From NCBI GenBank assembly GCA_029747585.1, contig JAPEVF010000436.1:1-37938 (forward strand): a stretch of 37,938 nt of DNA, given 5' to 3'. The notes beneath the pieces were generated by a model. It had not been told where the DNA came from. It searched no databases and worked only from the letters and a program-made list of their open reading frames with translations. Below are positions 19,603 through 30,796 of the stretch, in pieces. The translations under genes were made by a program, and so were the position numbers. This DNA comes from Pleurotus djamor. Taxonomy: Eukaryota > Basidiomycota > Agaricomycetes > Agaricales > Pleurotaceae. Each line of letters starts with the position of its first letter. The stretch's first letter is position 1.

Positions 19603-22600
19603 TTAGTTGATGGTCAAAGTGTCGTTCAAGAAGGACTGGTCACTTGTGCCAACTTTGATCCTGAACTGACCGGGTTCAACAACCCAGGTATTGCTGAGGG
19701 ACCAAACTGCCAGCTGCTGAGCGTCGATTTCGATTGACACCCTCTCGGTTCCCCCAGGACTGTGTTACTCGTTAGCTGAGGGTCCGTTATCAGTCAAGGG
19801 GTGGCTTACTGGATCTCAACCTTCTTGAAGCCTACGAGCTCTTGATTCGGGGTCACGACCGAGGCGACCAAGTCCGTGACATAGACTTGAACGACTTCTT
19901 TCCCTATTCTTGAACCAACGTTACGAACGGTGACGCTGACAGTGAACTTCCCGTCTGTTCCGATGGTGTTCGGGGAGAGGGTGATGTCAGCGCTGGAGCA
20001 AGGAACGTCAACTCTTATGAATGATCAAGACAGGAGGACAACGTACTATTGGAAGGTCGTGTAGCTGAGTCCGTGACCGAAGCTCCATAGAGGCACCGGG
20101 CTATCAAGAACGTATTGATGGCCAAAGTTCATGGTGCCGTCATCCAGAACACTTCCGGGATCGAGGGGACGACTACCCTTCAGGTAATTGTAGAAGACAG
20201 GCGTTGTACCAACATGGCGGGGGAAGGAAATCGGGAGCTTCCCTGTCAAGCAACTGTCGTTCACCAGTCTGCTCGTCCATAAGTAGAAGGAAGGGAAACG
20301 TACCAGAAGGGTTTACGTCTCCGAAGATAATTTCGGCTATGGCTTGTCCGCCCAATTCACCGGGGTAGAATTGTTGAATCACCGCATCGGCATCTAAGAA
20401 CGTCAATGAGGAAGCGTCCCGAGTACCCCGAAGGTGTCCATGCGTCACTTACGCTGCTGGATCCAAGGTTCGGCGATGGCTTTTCCGCTAACAAAGACGA
20501 CGATCGTGGGTTTTCCTGTAGCTTTGACAGCCTTGACCAAGTCCAACTGCGCGCCAACCAGGGCGAGATCATGGACGTCAACATGTTCACCCGTGGTTGC
20601 GTTCGTTCCAGGTGTCCAAAGCAAGGTTTGGTCAAGAGACCAAGTTCCAACCATGACAACTGCAACATCTGAGGAGCTGGCGGCACTAACAGCAGCGTCG
20701 AAGCCAGATTGATCCAGTGACCAAAGCTTGGATCCTTCTGCGTAGTTGATCTGCACAGAGGTATCGGCGAGAACTTGTCGGAATCCTTCGAGGGGTGTCA
20801 CTCCGTTGAGAGTGGCATTGAAGAATACGTAGTCACCGAACTAAACAGTTTGAAGCACGGGTGAGACGATCTCGAGGGACATTGGGAGACGGAAGTCTTA
20901 CAGAAACTCGGTCGGCGTGCGGACCAATTACCGCTATGGAGCCAATACTCTTGGAGAGCGGCAGTGTGTTGGCACGATTTTCGAGTAAGACAATCGCTTC
21001 GCGGTCAGATGCGAGGAGTACGTCGCGTGATTCGGGGGTTCGCAGGAATGAGAGATAATCTTCGTACGGGTAAGGGTCTATACACATACACTTGGGATCA
21101 GAACAGCTTTACAACAAAGCAAGATTACACATACTCTCGAAGAGTCCCATGGCGAATTTGATGCGTAGCATAGCAGCGACCGTGGTATCGACGGCGTTCA
21201 TATCAATGTTATTAGCCTGGATTTGGTCTGGAGGAAGGGTAAGCTTTTCCAATACGCAATTTCGAAAGGAAATGGAGCCTCACCTGGGAGCGTCAAGTAA
21301 GTGTACGTTCCGCCACCCATCTCGCCCGAGAGACCATTCTCCAGCGTTATCTTTGCAGCGCACTCTCTTGTCGCGCATGTACCATGAAGATTGATCAAAA
21401 GATCGACCGAGCCTGCATCAGAGACGACCCAATACTTGTAGCCCCATTCATCACGGAGCTAGGTGGCGTTAGAGCGGGCTACGGAGATGACGGATACAAC
21501 CTACGATGTCCTTGAGAAGATCTGGGACAACGGTCGTGAGTGGTGGGCTCATAGGGTTGGATGTTAAGCGGACTCACGAGTATTGGCGATAGCAGGGATG
21601 CCATCGTAGCTGGAATAAGCGGTCATGATCGACAAACTCTCCATGCATGCTCGCTGGAATGCTCGGAGGTGGACGGTGCGGAGCTCGCGTTCCCCACCAG
21701 ACACTTGTGCAAGGTTCCTATCAGGGGAGGTGTCAGTTGACTATTGGTAACAATCACGTACGAGAGAAAAAACTTACAAACCACCCTGAGGGCTACCGAA
21801 TGCTGCGAAATGCTTACACGTAGCGGCAGTACGCGCAAACGCCGTCTCGCTTGTATTTCTTCGTTTCCCGTCTTGTAAACCTTTCACAAACGCGAAGGCC
21901 ATTTCCCCAGTGAGGTAATGATCTTCTCCGAAGCCTTCTTCGACTCGGCCCCATCGAAGCTCACGAGCTTGATCGAGGACGGGTGCGAAGATGTGGGTGA
22001 TCCCGAGGGCTTCAGATTCCGTTCCGACGATGTGAGCGATATTGTGAACGAGGTCCGCGTCGAAAGTTGCAGCCAAACCGATCGGTGATGGGAATATGGT
22101 TCCGTTGTTGGTAAATCCATGGAGACCTTGTTGCGAAGACGCTCATCAGATACGAATGGTAGGATCAAGTATTTGTGTATATCTAAGATACCTTCGGATT
22201 GAATAAGGGCTGGGATGCCGAGCGTTGTATTTTCCATCAAGTACCGTTGCCCGACGTTGACAGCAAAGACGAATTTCTCCCAAGTCATGAGGTAACCACC
22301 CCAGATGGAGCCACTTTTCTCATTCATCATTACTTCCTAATTTGCATCGTTAATGACGAAGACAAGAGTTCATACAAGACGACATTACATACCAACCCAG
22401 TTTGGTTGAAGGTCAGGGTGTTGTCCAGTGGATCATTGAGTTGCATCCAACCATTCAGGTCACCTTGTATCAACTGGGAGACTTTTTCGGCGACTGACAT
22501 CCGGGGTAGAAGATCATTGACGCGGTCTTCGATGGGTTTCGACGGATCCTTGTAGATTGGTAAGGAACCATCGGTGTTGGCTTGACGTGCTTCTAGCGAG

Positions 22601-22686
22601 AAGTGGAGGTCATCGCGGACACCAAAAAGATTAGCAGCGGCGCAGGAAATGCCTGCCGCTATAGCCAGGCCTGAGCGAAGGACCAT
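19603..22686 (-). CDS. Secreted GH3 glycoside hydrolase (beta-glucosidase/xylosidase type)
   Basis: Thirteen exons spliced from 22686 to 19603 give 800 aa, including a 17-nt microexon at 21505-21521. Residues 1 to about 19 form a signal peptide (basic start, then Ala-rich hydrophobic core). The GH3 barrel has GLHGFTNNGTIFPSPIGLAA, a KHFAAFG motif and the nucleophile Asp329 in WVVSDAGS. The second alpha/beta domain (EAIVLLEN, VVMVGTWSLDQ, FYPGELGGQAIAEIIFGDVN) follows. A C-terminal fibronectin-III-like domain includes WSFGHGLSYTTF. All parts are present and in frame, so the enzyme should be active in removing beta-linked glucose or xylose outside the cell. The exact substrate cannot be read from sequence. 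A TATAAA on the minus strand near 22770 lies about 80 bases upstream. Confidence 0.92.
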
Positions 22687-23687
22687 GGCTTTTGAAGGGG
22701 ATGGTAGAGAGCTAGTGAGGGGTAGAAACGTTTATTGTGATATGAGCTGTGAAAAGACGCACTTCTTTATACGTTTACGGAGGTAAAGGGTTGCAAGACA
22801 TTGCGTGCACGCAAGCTGAGCGAAAGATTCATGAAGACAAGCATGGGAGTACCAGATGACCGACCAACAGCGTATTGACACCAGGAAGCGGGCCGTCGCA
22901 AAAGTGCCGAGGTTTTCCCAGAGCCGGTCGGTCGTAAAACGTTTCGAAGGCTTCTGAATGGAAGTATCTATGAGGTGAAGTAAGGACAGTGCTCCGGTAT
23001 GAGCCCGGTAGGAAGGCTGGATGCGAAGGGAGCTACGCGGAATAATTACGTAGTCCTGGGAACCACTTGGAAGAGTGCAGTGTGGTTTCAGGATACATAG
23101 AAGAGAGAGGCAGCGAGAGGCTCATGCGATTCATGAGCATAGCTGGGGTAATATCGGCGTTGTGGGGAAGCAGAAAGTGGGTGTGTTCTCGATTCTCGAA
23201 AAATCACTTCAATAATGTCAGAAGTGCGGAAACTGAGTGGTTCTAAGAGAAATTCATGGTTGTCACTTGTCGCCTGTTGGGATGGCCAAGCAAGCAGCCA
23301 GCGAGCGTATTGCATGTTGGGCGAGAAAAACAAGTGGGCAGGGTTCAAGGAGGGTTTGGAAGATCCTGAAAGCGGCCACAGAGCGGGCGAGCATCCAGCA
23401 GCCAGCGTTTCCAGAGGAGATTCCAGCTGAGCCTCCGAGTTGCTTTGAATTATGCGCTATATCGGACTGACTGCGCTAGTACATACGTCGTGAGGGAGAA
23501 AAACCTTTGGAACCCAATTGGAACCAGTTGGTGTCTACGAAATTTAATTAGGGGCCTCCGAAAGGAACGTGACGTGCACGTGGGACGCGACTACGTGCGC
23601 CACACTGATTTTGAACTGCTTAAACTTCGAACTCTAACCATCGTCCGAAGCATCCCATTCGCCAGCGCTATCAACGAGCCAATTACT
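22687..23687. other. Divergent intergenic region between GH3 and FunK1 genes
   Basis: The left part carries the GH3 promoter (CGTATAAAG on the minus strand near 22770). From 23445 the kinase frame is open upstream of the chosen start, but that extension has no recognisable content. No other gene is seen. Confidence 0.4.
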
Positions 23688-26095
23688 ATGTCCTCTGGAA
23701 GCTCCCCGCGTAAAGCGTGGAAAACACATAGTCAGGAATATCGCTCAGGGCCTCTGGAAAGCCGGAGAACTGCAGTGGTCACTGATAACCCTGTCATTCC
23801 CGTCGTACACATCGATCGTTTCCTGCGAGCACTTTGCAGTCATGTCCAATCAGAACTCCTCAATAAAGTCGAGGATTCGCTGAAGAAAGTTCATGCCATT
23901 ACGCAGCAAAACATCGTGGCTGGCTTCGGTTCTTCGTCGCCCAAATCATCTGAACTGGCATATTTTCGCAACTTTCACAAATTCCTTCTGGCTGTGAACA
24001 AAGCTACCGCGGCGGAGCTGACAGCTATGCAAGGTGGAAAGGAGGTCGAACCAGCGCTGGAACCTTGCTATAACCCATCAGATATACCCTTTTCCGAGAA
24101 GGATAACAACTCAAGACCTGATAGTAACTGGTCTCATACCGTCAAAGCGACTTTCGAAAGGGCACAGGGACCTGGGTGGGAGGATATCGTTGTAGCTACC
24201 GAGTTCAAACTGAGTACCAAGAAACGTGCCGACGTGTGTATCAAATTTATTCTTTCCTCTCATCGCACTCACACATCCATACGCCACACCAGAATTTCCG
24301 AAAAATACTATGGAATGCTCAACACGCGCTCAGAAATGATCCCCGCAGAATGTTTTTCTTCGGAGTAACCGTCGAACACCATGATACGCGACTGTGGTTT
24401 TTCTCTCGCTCTCATATCATGGTGTCATCTGTATTTGACTTCAGCAAGGTGCGCACTCGTCTGCTTGTTGTTTCCGATATCTTATTTTCGCTTAGAACTA
24501 CCGACCACTCGTTCAATTTTTCATCGGACTATCCTTTTGTCATGTCCTCGGCAAACGCTCCGACCTAACGCGTCCATTAGAGGCCCACGGATATGATCCC
24601 ACTATCGAGCGGTTGGACGATACGGGTAAATACCGCATTCGCGTGGGGAACATCTGGTACATCACCCTTGGTGTTTTGTCCGACTTCCGAGCCGAGAGCA
24701 TCCGTGGACGCTGCACCCGAGTTTGGAGGGTGTATGAAGAAGGAAAATCACAGGAAAAGCAGTACGCTCTCAAAGATGTGTGGGCTAATCGAAGGAACGA
24801 CACAGAGGCACACATATGGCGGAAACTCAAAGACCGCATGCTCGCCAACAACATCAGCGACGACGTCATCAACAACTATTTTATGCCTCTTATACGCACC
24901 ATGCCAGATGACCAACATATACGGACCTGCAACTTCTTGAGTCGGGAAGATCTTTCGGTCGATGAAAGCATCGCTGCGTTTGATGAAGACTGTGGTGGTG
25001 AAACCTTGATCATTGAACCACCCTCACACCCTCCTCGTGCTCATCCCGCGACCTATGAAGGAAGTACGCGATCCGGAATATCGGGCCCTCCTGACGAAGC
25101 CCAAGTCGATCCAAAGGATCCCCGCCCACTGTACACTCCTCGTATACGCGACCGGTCTGTTTGGGGGATAGTTGGAGAGACGTATGACAAACTATCTAGT
25201 CTGCCAAGGATGCTCCTTTCACTTTGTCATATAGTGCTAGGTTCGCGTCTTAGTGAACTCTCTATTCCAGTCCTCTCTGACCATCTGCTGATACATAGCT
25301 TTGCAAGCCATGTGGATTGGGGCTCACGCCATCCACCGGGATATCAGCACCGGTAACATCATCATCTGCGATGATGGCTATGCACGTTTGTCTGACCTTG
25401 AATATGTTGTATTCTACGACGAGGATAATGAGGTTGGTAGTGTCAAGACGGTAAGACTTCGCGGCGCAAAAGCTTCCATCTAACACCACACCTCTAATAC
25501 AACACTCGTTTAGGGTACGCCGGAATTCATAGCCCATGAAGTCTGTCTCTCTTCTTACACAGAAGTTCGACTGGATACCAGATCAATGAAGATGAAGGGA
25601 CTACCAGAGCCGACTATTACCTTCCGACATAATCCCATCCACGACCTGGAATCCGTCTGGCGAGTCCTCATGTGGACGATACTCCGCTACTCGCCTGCCC
25701 AGCAGCACCATGATCAACAAGTATTGAAGAGGAAGTCTGAGATGTACGATGGCCTGTTCAAAGCCCCGTTCGTCGACCGTCACTACTCTCTCATGGGCCA
25801 ACTTTATTTCAAAAAGCTTTCGTCCTTTGGAACCGCAGATCTCGAAACCTGGTGCGCGATTATATCGGACTACCTCCGCGCCGAATACACTCGAGTCGAA
25901 GCTACTATGCCCATCGCCCTAGCTGCCTTCCAGGATTCACACGTCCAAGTTCTTGCCGACTTGCGTTCAATGTATGATGCGGCACAAGCTGCGAGCATTA
26001 ACCAACTAGTCGAAGTTGCAAGTATCTATGTGAAACCGCGTAGGATGGTAGAAACCGACACGGTTGATTCTATTCCTGAACAGATACCTGTGTAA
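23688..26095 (+). CDS. FunK1-type fungal protein kinase
   Basis: Exons 23688-24233, 24293-24448, 24496-25225, 25299-25450 and 25514-26095 give 721 aa. FunK1 kinases are expanded in multicellular fungi and have a long N-terminal part before a diverged kinase domain. The N-terminal region has the family stretch ending FGVTVEHHDTRLWFFSRSHI. Lys327 in YALKDVW is the likely ATP-binding lysine. The catalytic loop HRDISTGN lies at 490-497 with Asp492, and the metal-binding triad is DLE (510-512), not DFG, as usual for this family. GTPEF follows in the activation segment. Everything needed for catalysis appears present. The start is uncertain: an in-frame ATG at 23445 would add 81 residues. A decayed relative lies at 7330-8061. 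The gene converges on the F-box/zinc gene, with 136 bases between stops. Confidence 0.85.
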
Positions 26096-26231
26096 CCATT
26101 CTATAATAGTAGAAACTGTGGTTCGACATTGTAGCGTGCAAGATACTGATATTAACCAAGCCGTGCCATTCCATTTAAGGGTGTATCGAACATCGGTGGT
26201 GTATGCGATGACCTCGAAAGCCGTTTTGCTA

Positions 26232-27785
26232 CTAAGTTGACGGGCGGACGAGCGCAGGAGAGACTATAATCGAGTGCCTGGGAGATGTCAAAGACGTCAG
26301 TACGCAGCGTTGTGATGTAAATGCTTATTCTAAGGCCATACCTGTACTTCAAATGGTCCACGAAGCCACTGGGAGTAAACATCCTCCCGGCGGAGGGACA
26401 GTACCCACAACGGAAATGCTTTTCGTTGCGTGAAATATCCCTGGTGACATCCCTGACAATGGACCCCTTTCGAATTTCGTCGAGCACCCGGCCGCGTATG
26501 GTGCTCCAAACTTGATGAGAGTATGGGGTGGGTTTAGTCAACTTGAATATCAAAAACAAAGAGCTCACCGATCGGAGTCGCAACGGTGCGGTCACGAACA
26601 AAAGCGTCGATATGTCGTCTGAAGATACGGCTTCGGCTGAGCGCGGGGAGGGTTGTTCCCTCCTCCTTCGCGATGTCAGCGAAGCTAGATGAGGGAATAC
26701 CAGGGTGAGAGTGTAGCGAGAGTTGAAGACAATATGACTTACAGACACAGGGTCTCTTTTCTGGTGATGGACACAGCAGTCTGACCACGATCTTGAGACC
26801 ATTGGTGCAACGCCTTGCTAGCCTGTAACGGACGATTGCGAGTGAGAAATGAGTACATTTGGTCGGACTGGATCTGAGCGCTGAGCTCTCACTCTCATGA
26901 ACTGGTCGTTTTGAACTCGCTTTACTGCCCATTCCTGCCATTGAGCTGAGAAAACTCTGAAAAAAGCTTAGAACAATGACGGACGGTACCTTCAATAGTG
27001 CCTTGAGGGTGCCCTGCCCCCGCGCATCTATGTACTCTTGTTCACCTTTCTGTACGCTTGGGGGGCGGTAGACATGCAGTCCTGTTTGGTGATGTAGCTC
27101 TTATTGACCTGGAAAATAGTTGCTGCACTTACCCATAACTCGGTACCGAGGAAGGGTTTCAAAGAGCTTTGCCTTGAGATGCTTAGCATCCTTCTGCGGT
27201 AGTTTCTCGTTGCACGCCAATGGTACGAAGGCGCTATTACTAGTTATTTCGAGTGAGTGATAAGTAAGCGGCATAGTACTATTGAAGGTTGAAATTTGAA
27301 GACTTACATTTGAAGCTGCTTGGCGCATGAACGCTGATCATGGTTGAGTTCGATGACAGGGACAGAAGAATGAGATAAACACAACATACAGAACAGAGAA
27401 GGAATCTGAGCGACATGATACAGGGCAGATTGGCTGCAAACCCGCCGCAGATATCGCAGGTCCCTCCAGCAAAGATAAAAACAGCGAACTGACGTTCCGA
27501 CATGTAGGGTGGAGGTGATGGAATAGGCGGGTTTGCGCTTTGGCGTGACGCAACCCAGCAGCGCGAGTCAGTTGTGAGGCGGTCATGGAGGCTACGATTT
27601 ACTCTTAGCAAGCTGAGGAGATCTGCAGGACTGCAGAGCTCAAGGACCTGTCCGGAGTTGTAGTCTACTCGCCTTTACCAAAATGATGCAATGCAGCGTA
27701 CCATAAGAATCACTTCAACGCTTAGGCATTTGAGTCGATCTCGTGAAAAGCGGCTCGCAGATTTTTTCGGTTGAGTGTCGGGCAT
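26232..27785 (-). CDS. F-box-like protein with Cys-rich and C2H2-type zinc motifs, right paralogue
   Basis: The minus-strand gene starts at 27785 and ends at 26232. The exons I measured (84, 258, 26, 107, 92, 42, 80 and 46 nt) match the left paralogue at 10776-12329; the two others match by aligned sequence, giving about 339 aa. It has the F-box-like segment (LSVEVILMVLELCSPADLLS), the Cys cluster (CDICGG, LLCSRSC) and the terminal finger CGYC...DHLKYRH. Identity is highest in the stretch FVPLACNEKLPQKDAKHLKA and over the C-terminal finger, and lowest in the first exon. No stop or frameshift interrupts it, so both copies look functional. It lies 662 bases from the coiled-coil gene on the same strand, as in the left arm. 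It probably recruits a target to an SCF ubiquitin ligase, by analogy. Confidence 0.8.
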
Positions 27786-28447
27786 GGCTCCGAGAGAGAG
27801 AGAGAGGCAGTGATGGTAGGCGGTCAAGGAATGCAACGACGCCACTCCTTTCTCAAGAGCAGGAGGTTAGGAGGTAGGTCAGTCGGTCGGTCAAAGTTAA
27901 TACCAGATAGGCAAGCCCGCGTCGACAGTGGTCAGGCAGGGTCGATGAGAAACCCCGTGTCGAGGTCAGTCAGTCAGACGCTCGGTCATATTCGTAGCCG
28001 GCAGCGAAGGCGTGGAGACAGGTATATGAGATCGAAGCGAGACTTGCTAGCTGAAAAAGGGCAAAAAGAGATCGAAAAGCTTCGGAAAATGGCAAGTAGA
28101 ACCCCGATGAATTTTTTCGTGGAGAGAGTTACCAGTCTCTTATAGTAGAGAGTTGTATGTAGGAGGCGGCTTGGATTGCAGAAAGGTGGGATTCGAATAT
28201 AGGACAGCAAAAAGGGAAGTGTTGGAGACGAAAGTCAGGGCAGAAACTGAGAAAGGGAAGCTAGAAACGGAAATTTGCGACATGTGATCCAGGGCCCAGG
28301 GGACAGGAGAAAGGAGAAAGGAGGGGATTCTGCGTCGAAACGGAGGGGAAACCGGCGCAAGTTATATATGAATATGTAACTACTGAAGCTAAAAAGAATC
28401 TATTGAACTCCAGTCTGAAGGCAGAGAAGGAAAGCATCTGTCGGAAC
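27786..28447. other. Spacer with simple repeats inside the right arm
   Basis: No supported gene was found. It has a short GA run (27792-27806) and repeated GGTCAGTC/GGTCGGTC motifs (27880-27975). It is about 385 bases longer than the matching spacer in the left arm, so bases were inserted here or lost there. Open frames on either strand are low-complexity and unconvincing. Confidence 0.4.
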
Positions 28448-29552
28448 CTAGGATACACCCCCGCCTCGGACTCCATCTGAAGGCCCTTTCGTGGGGCGAT
28501 CTCGAATGCTCTCTGCAGTCAAAGATCTGTAAGTAGCTTTGAAATATGACTTCACACTGCACTTACTCGTCTGAACCTTCTTCCTCTTCTTTTTGTCCGA
28601 ACCATCGGCAAGGTCGTCCCTGGTTTTGCGCTTTCTATCAGCATCGGCATTGGCAGAAGATGAAGTGGCTTGATCAGTAGACGAGGCTTTCGAAGCCGAG
28701 CCGCTTGATGAGGTTGCTTCAGTAGCCGTAGCTGGTCCGCCCGAGGGAAGCTTCCTCGACAACCCTTCTAGGCGCTTCTTCTCCTTGTCAAAATTCAGCT
28801 CGCCCTTGAGGCAGACTGCCAAGGGGTGTCAACAGAGAATTCCTGGGCGATGATAGAGAGAAGAAAACTCACGACGTTTGTATCTGCTCCGGACTTCAAG
28901 CTCTGTGGCCTCCTTATTTTTTCTACGAGCAGTCATCCTGAGGTAGTCCAGTTCTTCGTCAAATTTCCGCCTGATCCTAACGAGGACTTGAATCTCATCC
29001 TTCAGGATGATCTTGGACATCTCTCCGAGCAGCTTGAGTTTCTCAACGTCTGAAGATGCGATCATGTTTGGATTCTCGCTTCGATAAGCATGTACTACCG
29101 CTTCAGTCAAGTCTATCAAGTTAACTTCTCAGTTTGCATAGACATGGTGCATAGAGCGTGCTTCGTACCTTGCTTCGGGAACGTGGGTAAAGGCGTCTGC
29201 GGATGGGAGTCCTGATTCTCGTCTCCGCCTTTTGCTTGTACCATGCTGAGGACAGCGGCGATGATTTCCTCAAAGGCGGTACTCTTGTCTTCGGAGACTA
29301 GGTCCAAGTAAGAATTCAATGTAACCATGATAGCATTGTCTTGGAGTACTCACGGTGTCTCATCATTGGCACGAACTGCCTGTCGAGCGTTCCATTCTGC
29401 TCTGCGGCGGAGTCCCATCTTTTCATGGCGATGGATTTCTCACTCTCAGCGGCCTCCTTCTCTTTCGCATAATCCTTGAGCATGGCGTGGAGGCGGTCGA
29501 AGGTGTGTGGTTCTTCAAGATGAAGACGGGAAACGAGGTCTGGGGACTCCAT
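28448..29552 (-). CDS. Coiled-coil protein of unknown function, right paralogue
   Basis: Exons 29552-29354, 29297-29169, 29112-28873, 28815-28567 and 28512-28448 give 293 aa. All intron phases match the left paralogue (291 aa). Shared blocks are EPHTFDRLHAMLKDYAKEKE, RWDSAAEQNGTLD and VLVRIRRKFDEELDYL. The helical, charge-rich first 200 residues suggest coiled coils. The last third is Ser/Ala-rich and then strongly basic (KRKTRDD, DKKKRKKVQ), a probable nuclear localisation signal. The tail sequences of the two copies have diverged far more than the helical parts, so the helical region is the constrained one. I recognise no family. It is divergent from the small-ORF unit, with 356 bases between start codons. 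Confidence 0.75.
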
Positions 29553-29850
29553 CTCGAGATACTTCGAATCAGAGATGTGATTGAGGAAGCTACTCCGAAG
29601 GAGGTGAGAGTTGTAGACGAAGAGAGGCGGGGCTTTTGCCGAATGACAAGACGGGCGGTTTACAAATTTCCCCAGAAAGGCAGGTGGTTGACTACTTTGG
29701 GCAACGGATAGTCGAAATGACGTCGTCCGGCTTAGGGGCACCCTATCTCCCATGTGAGCATCACGTTGGTTTCGTGTTCGCGCCCCGTTCGCGTTGTTGA
29801 TCAATAAAACACCTATGGGATGCTGAAACTTGCACAGCTTTACTACGTGC

Positions 29851-29860
29851 TATAAGATAT
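29851..29860 (+). promoter_or_regulatory. TATA element of small-ORF unit 1
   Basis: TATAAGATAT lies 58 bases before the ATG at 29909, in the same relative place as TATAAATA in unit 2. Confidence 0.5.
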
Positions 29861-29908
29861 CCCCTCACATCCTCCTCCGAAAGTCATCTCAAAGGTCTAA
29901 CCCTGGTC

Positions 29909-30166
29909 ATGTTCCATATCGTTGGCGTGTATCTTTGCTTAATCTTGGTGGAGCTTTTTAGTGATCTCTATTCAATACGGACTGAAGGAGCGTGTTACAT
30001 CTGTGGCTCGGGACCGTTCGTCCGCATGAGCATTCGAGGTGCTGGGCGAGGCCTCGGTGTGATGGGCGGCGGTTCCGGTAGCCCAGTTAGCGCGTCGCTG
30101 GATGCTTGTATGGTAATAGAGGCACTGACTAGGGAAACCTTGGGCGAGCGAGATACACGACACTGA
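29909..30166 (+). CDS. Small protein of unknown function (85 aa), unit 1
   Basis: An open frame of 85 codons starts MFHIVGVYLCLILVELFSDL, a hydrophobic helix that could be a signal or membrane segment. It has two Cys residues at 29 and 32 and a Gly/Arg-rich centre containing GAGRGLGVMGGGSG. It is the only one of three copies in which the hydrophobic start and the GAGRGLGVMG block are in one frame without a stop. A TATA box, conserved leader and conserved ATG argue for real transcription. I recognise no family. The opposite strand is also open over part of this region (30297-29995), so protein coding is not proven; an RNA product is possible. Confidence 0.4.
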   Translation: MFHIVGVYLCLILVELFSDLYSIRTEGACYICGSGPFVRMSIRGAGRGLGVMGGGSGSPVSASLDACMVIEALTRETLGERDTRH

Positions 30167-30482
30167 TAGTCGGCATCTGGGGCGAACAGACTCAATGAAT
30201 CACGCATGACACAATGTGTAGACCGCTGGTGTTTCGCCTGAAGCCAACGTACCTGGGCGGAGGGCCTGCTTGGTGCTTTGGCAAGGCTTAACGACAAGGC
30301 GGTCTTTGCCTTTGATGCGAGGCGTTTCTTTTTCCCTCTGCTTTCACTTTACATAATGACGTAGACGTCGAAGTGAGCGAGGGGTCCCTATGTCGAGCGA
30401 AAGCCACGGTTTCGTGTTCGTGTTGTTGATCGACGAAATGCCTGTGCAATGTTTGGGCTTGCACAGCTTTCATGCTAAGTCG

Positions 30483-30490
30483 TATAAATA
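30483..30490 (+). promoter_or_regulatory. TATA element of small-ORF unit 2
   Basis: TATAAATA is a near-perfect TATA box 93 bases before the ATG at 30576. The leader between them keeps CTCTCCTCGCACC and CAAAGGTCAACTCATAGGTC, also found before the left copy. Confidence 0.55.
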
Positions 30491-30575
30491 GTGTCGCTCT
30501 CGAAGCTCGAAGTCCCATCTCCATCCCTCTCCTCGCACCCTCTCCAAAGGTCAACTCATAGGTCTCCTCTCGGAT

Positions 30576-30796
30576 ATGTCGAACGTCGTTGGCGTGGGTC
30601 TTTTCTCAATCTTAGCGGATCTTTTCAATGCCCTCTTTCTCGGTTCGAACGGAAGGCGTGGGTTACACTGTGGTTCGACATTTCTACCTGGATGAACGCT
30701 TGGGGTGCTGGGAGAGGCCTCGGTGTGATGGGTAGCACTGTCGGTCGCCCTGTTAGCGCGTTGCTCGATGTTCAGACTGGGAAAGAAGGGGGTTGA
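30576..30796 (+). pseudogene. Small-ORF unit 2 (frame broken)
   Basis: The ATG at 30576 opens a 39-codon frame, starting MSNVVGVGLFSILADLFNAL, that stops at TGA (30693-30695). The GAGRGLGVMG block follows in another frame and ends at 30796. Relative to unit 1 there is a small indel in the middle. It may be a broken copy, a shorter peptide gene, or evidence that the conserved product is not a protein. Confidence 0.4.

Noticed and set aside
27771..28145. Plus-strand 124-codon frame rich in Arg, Gly and Ser
   Set aside because: Low-complexity translation of simple repeats, and it overlaps the first codons of the F-box/zinc gene on the other strand.
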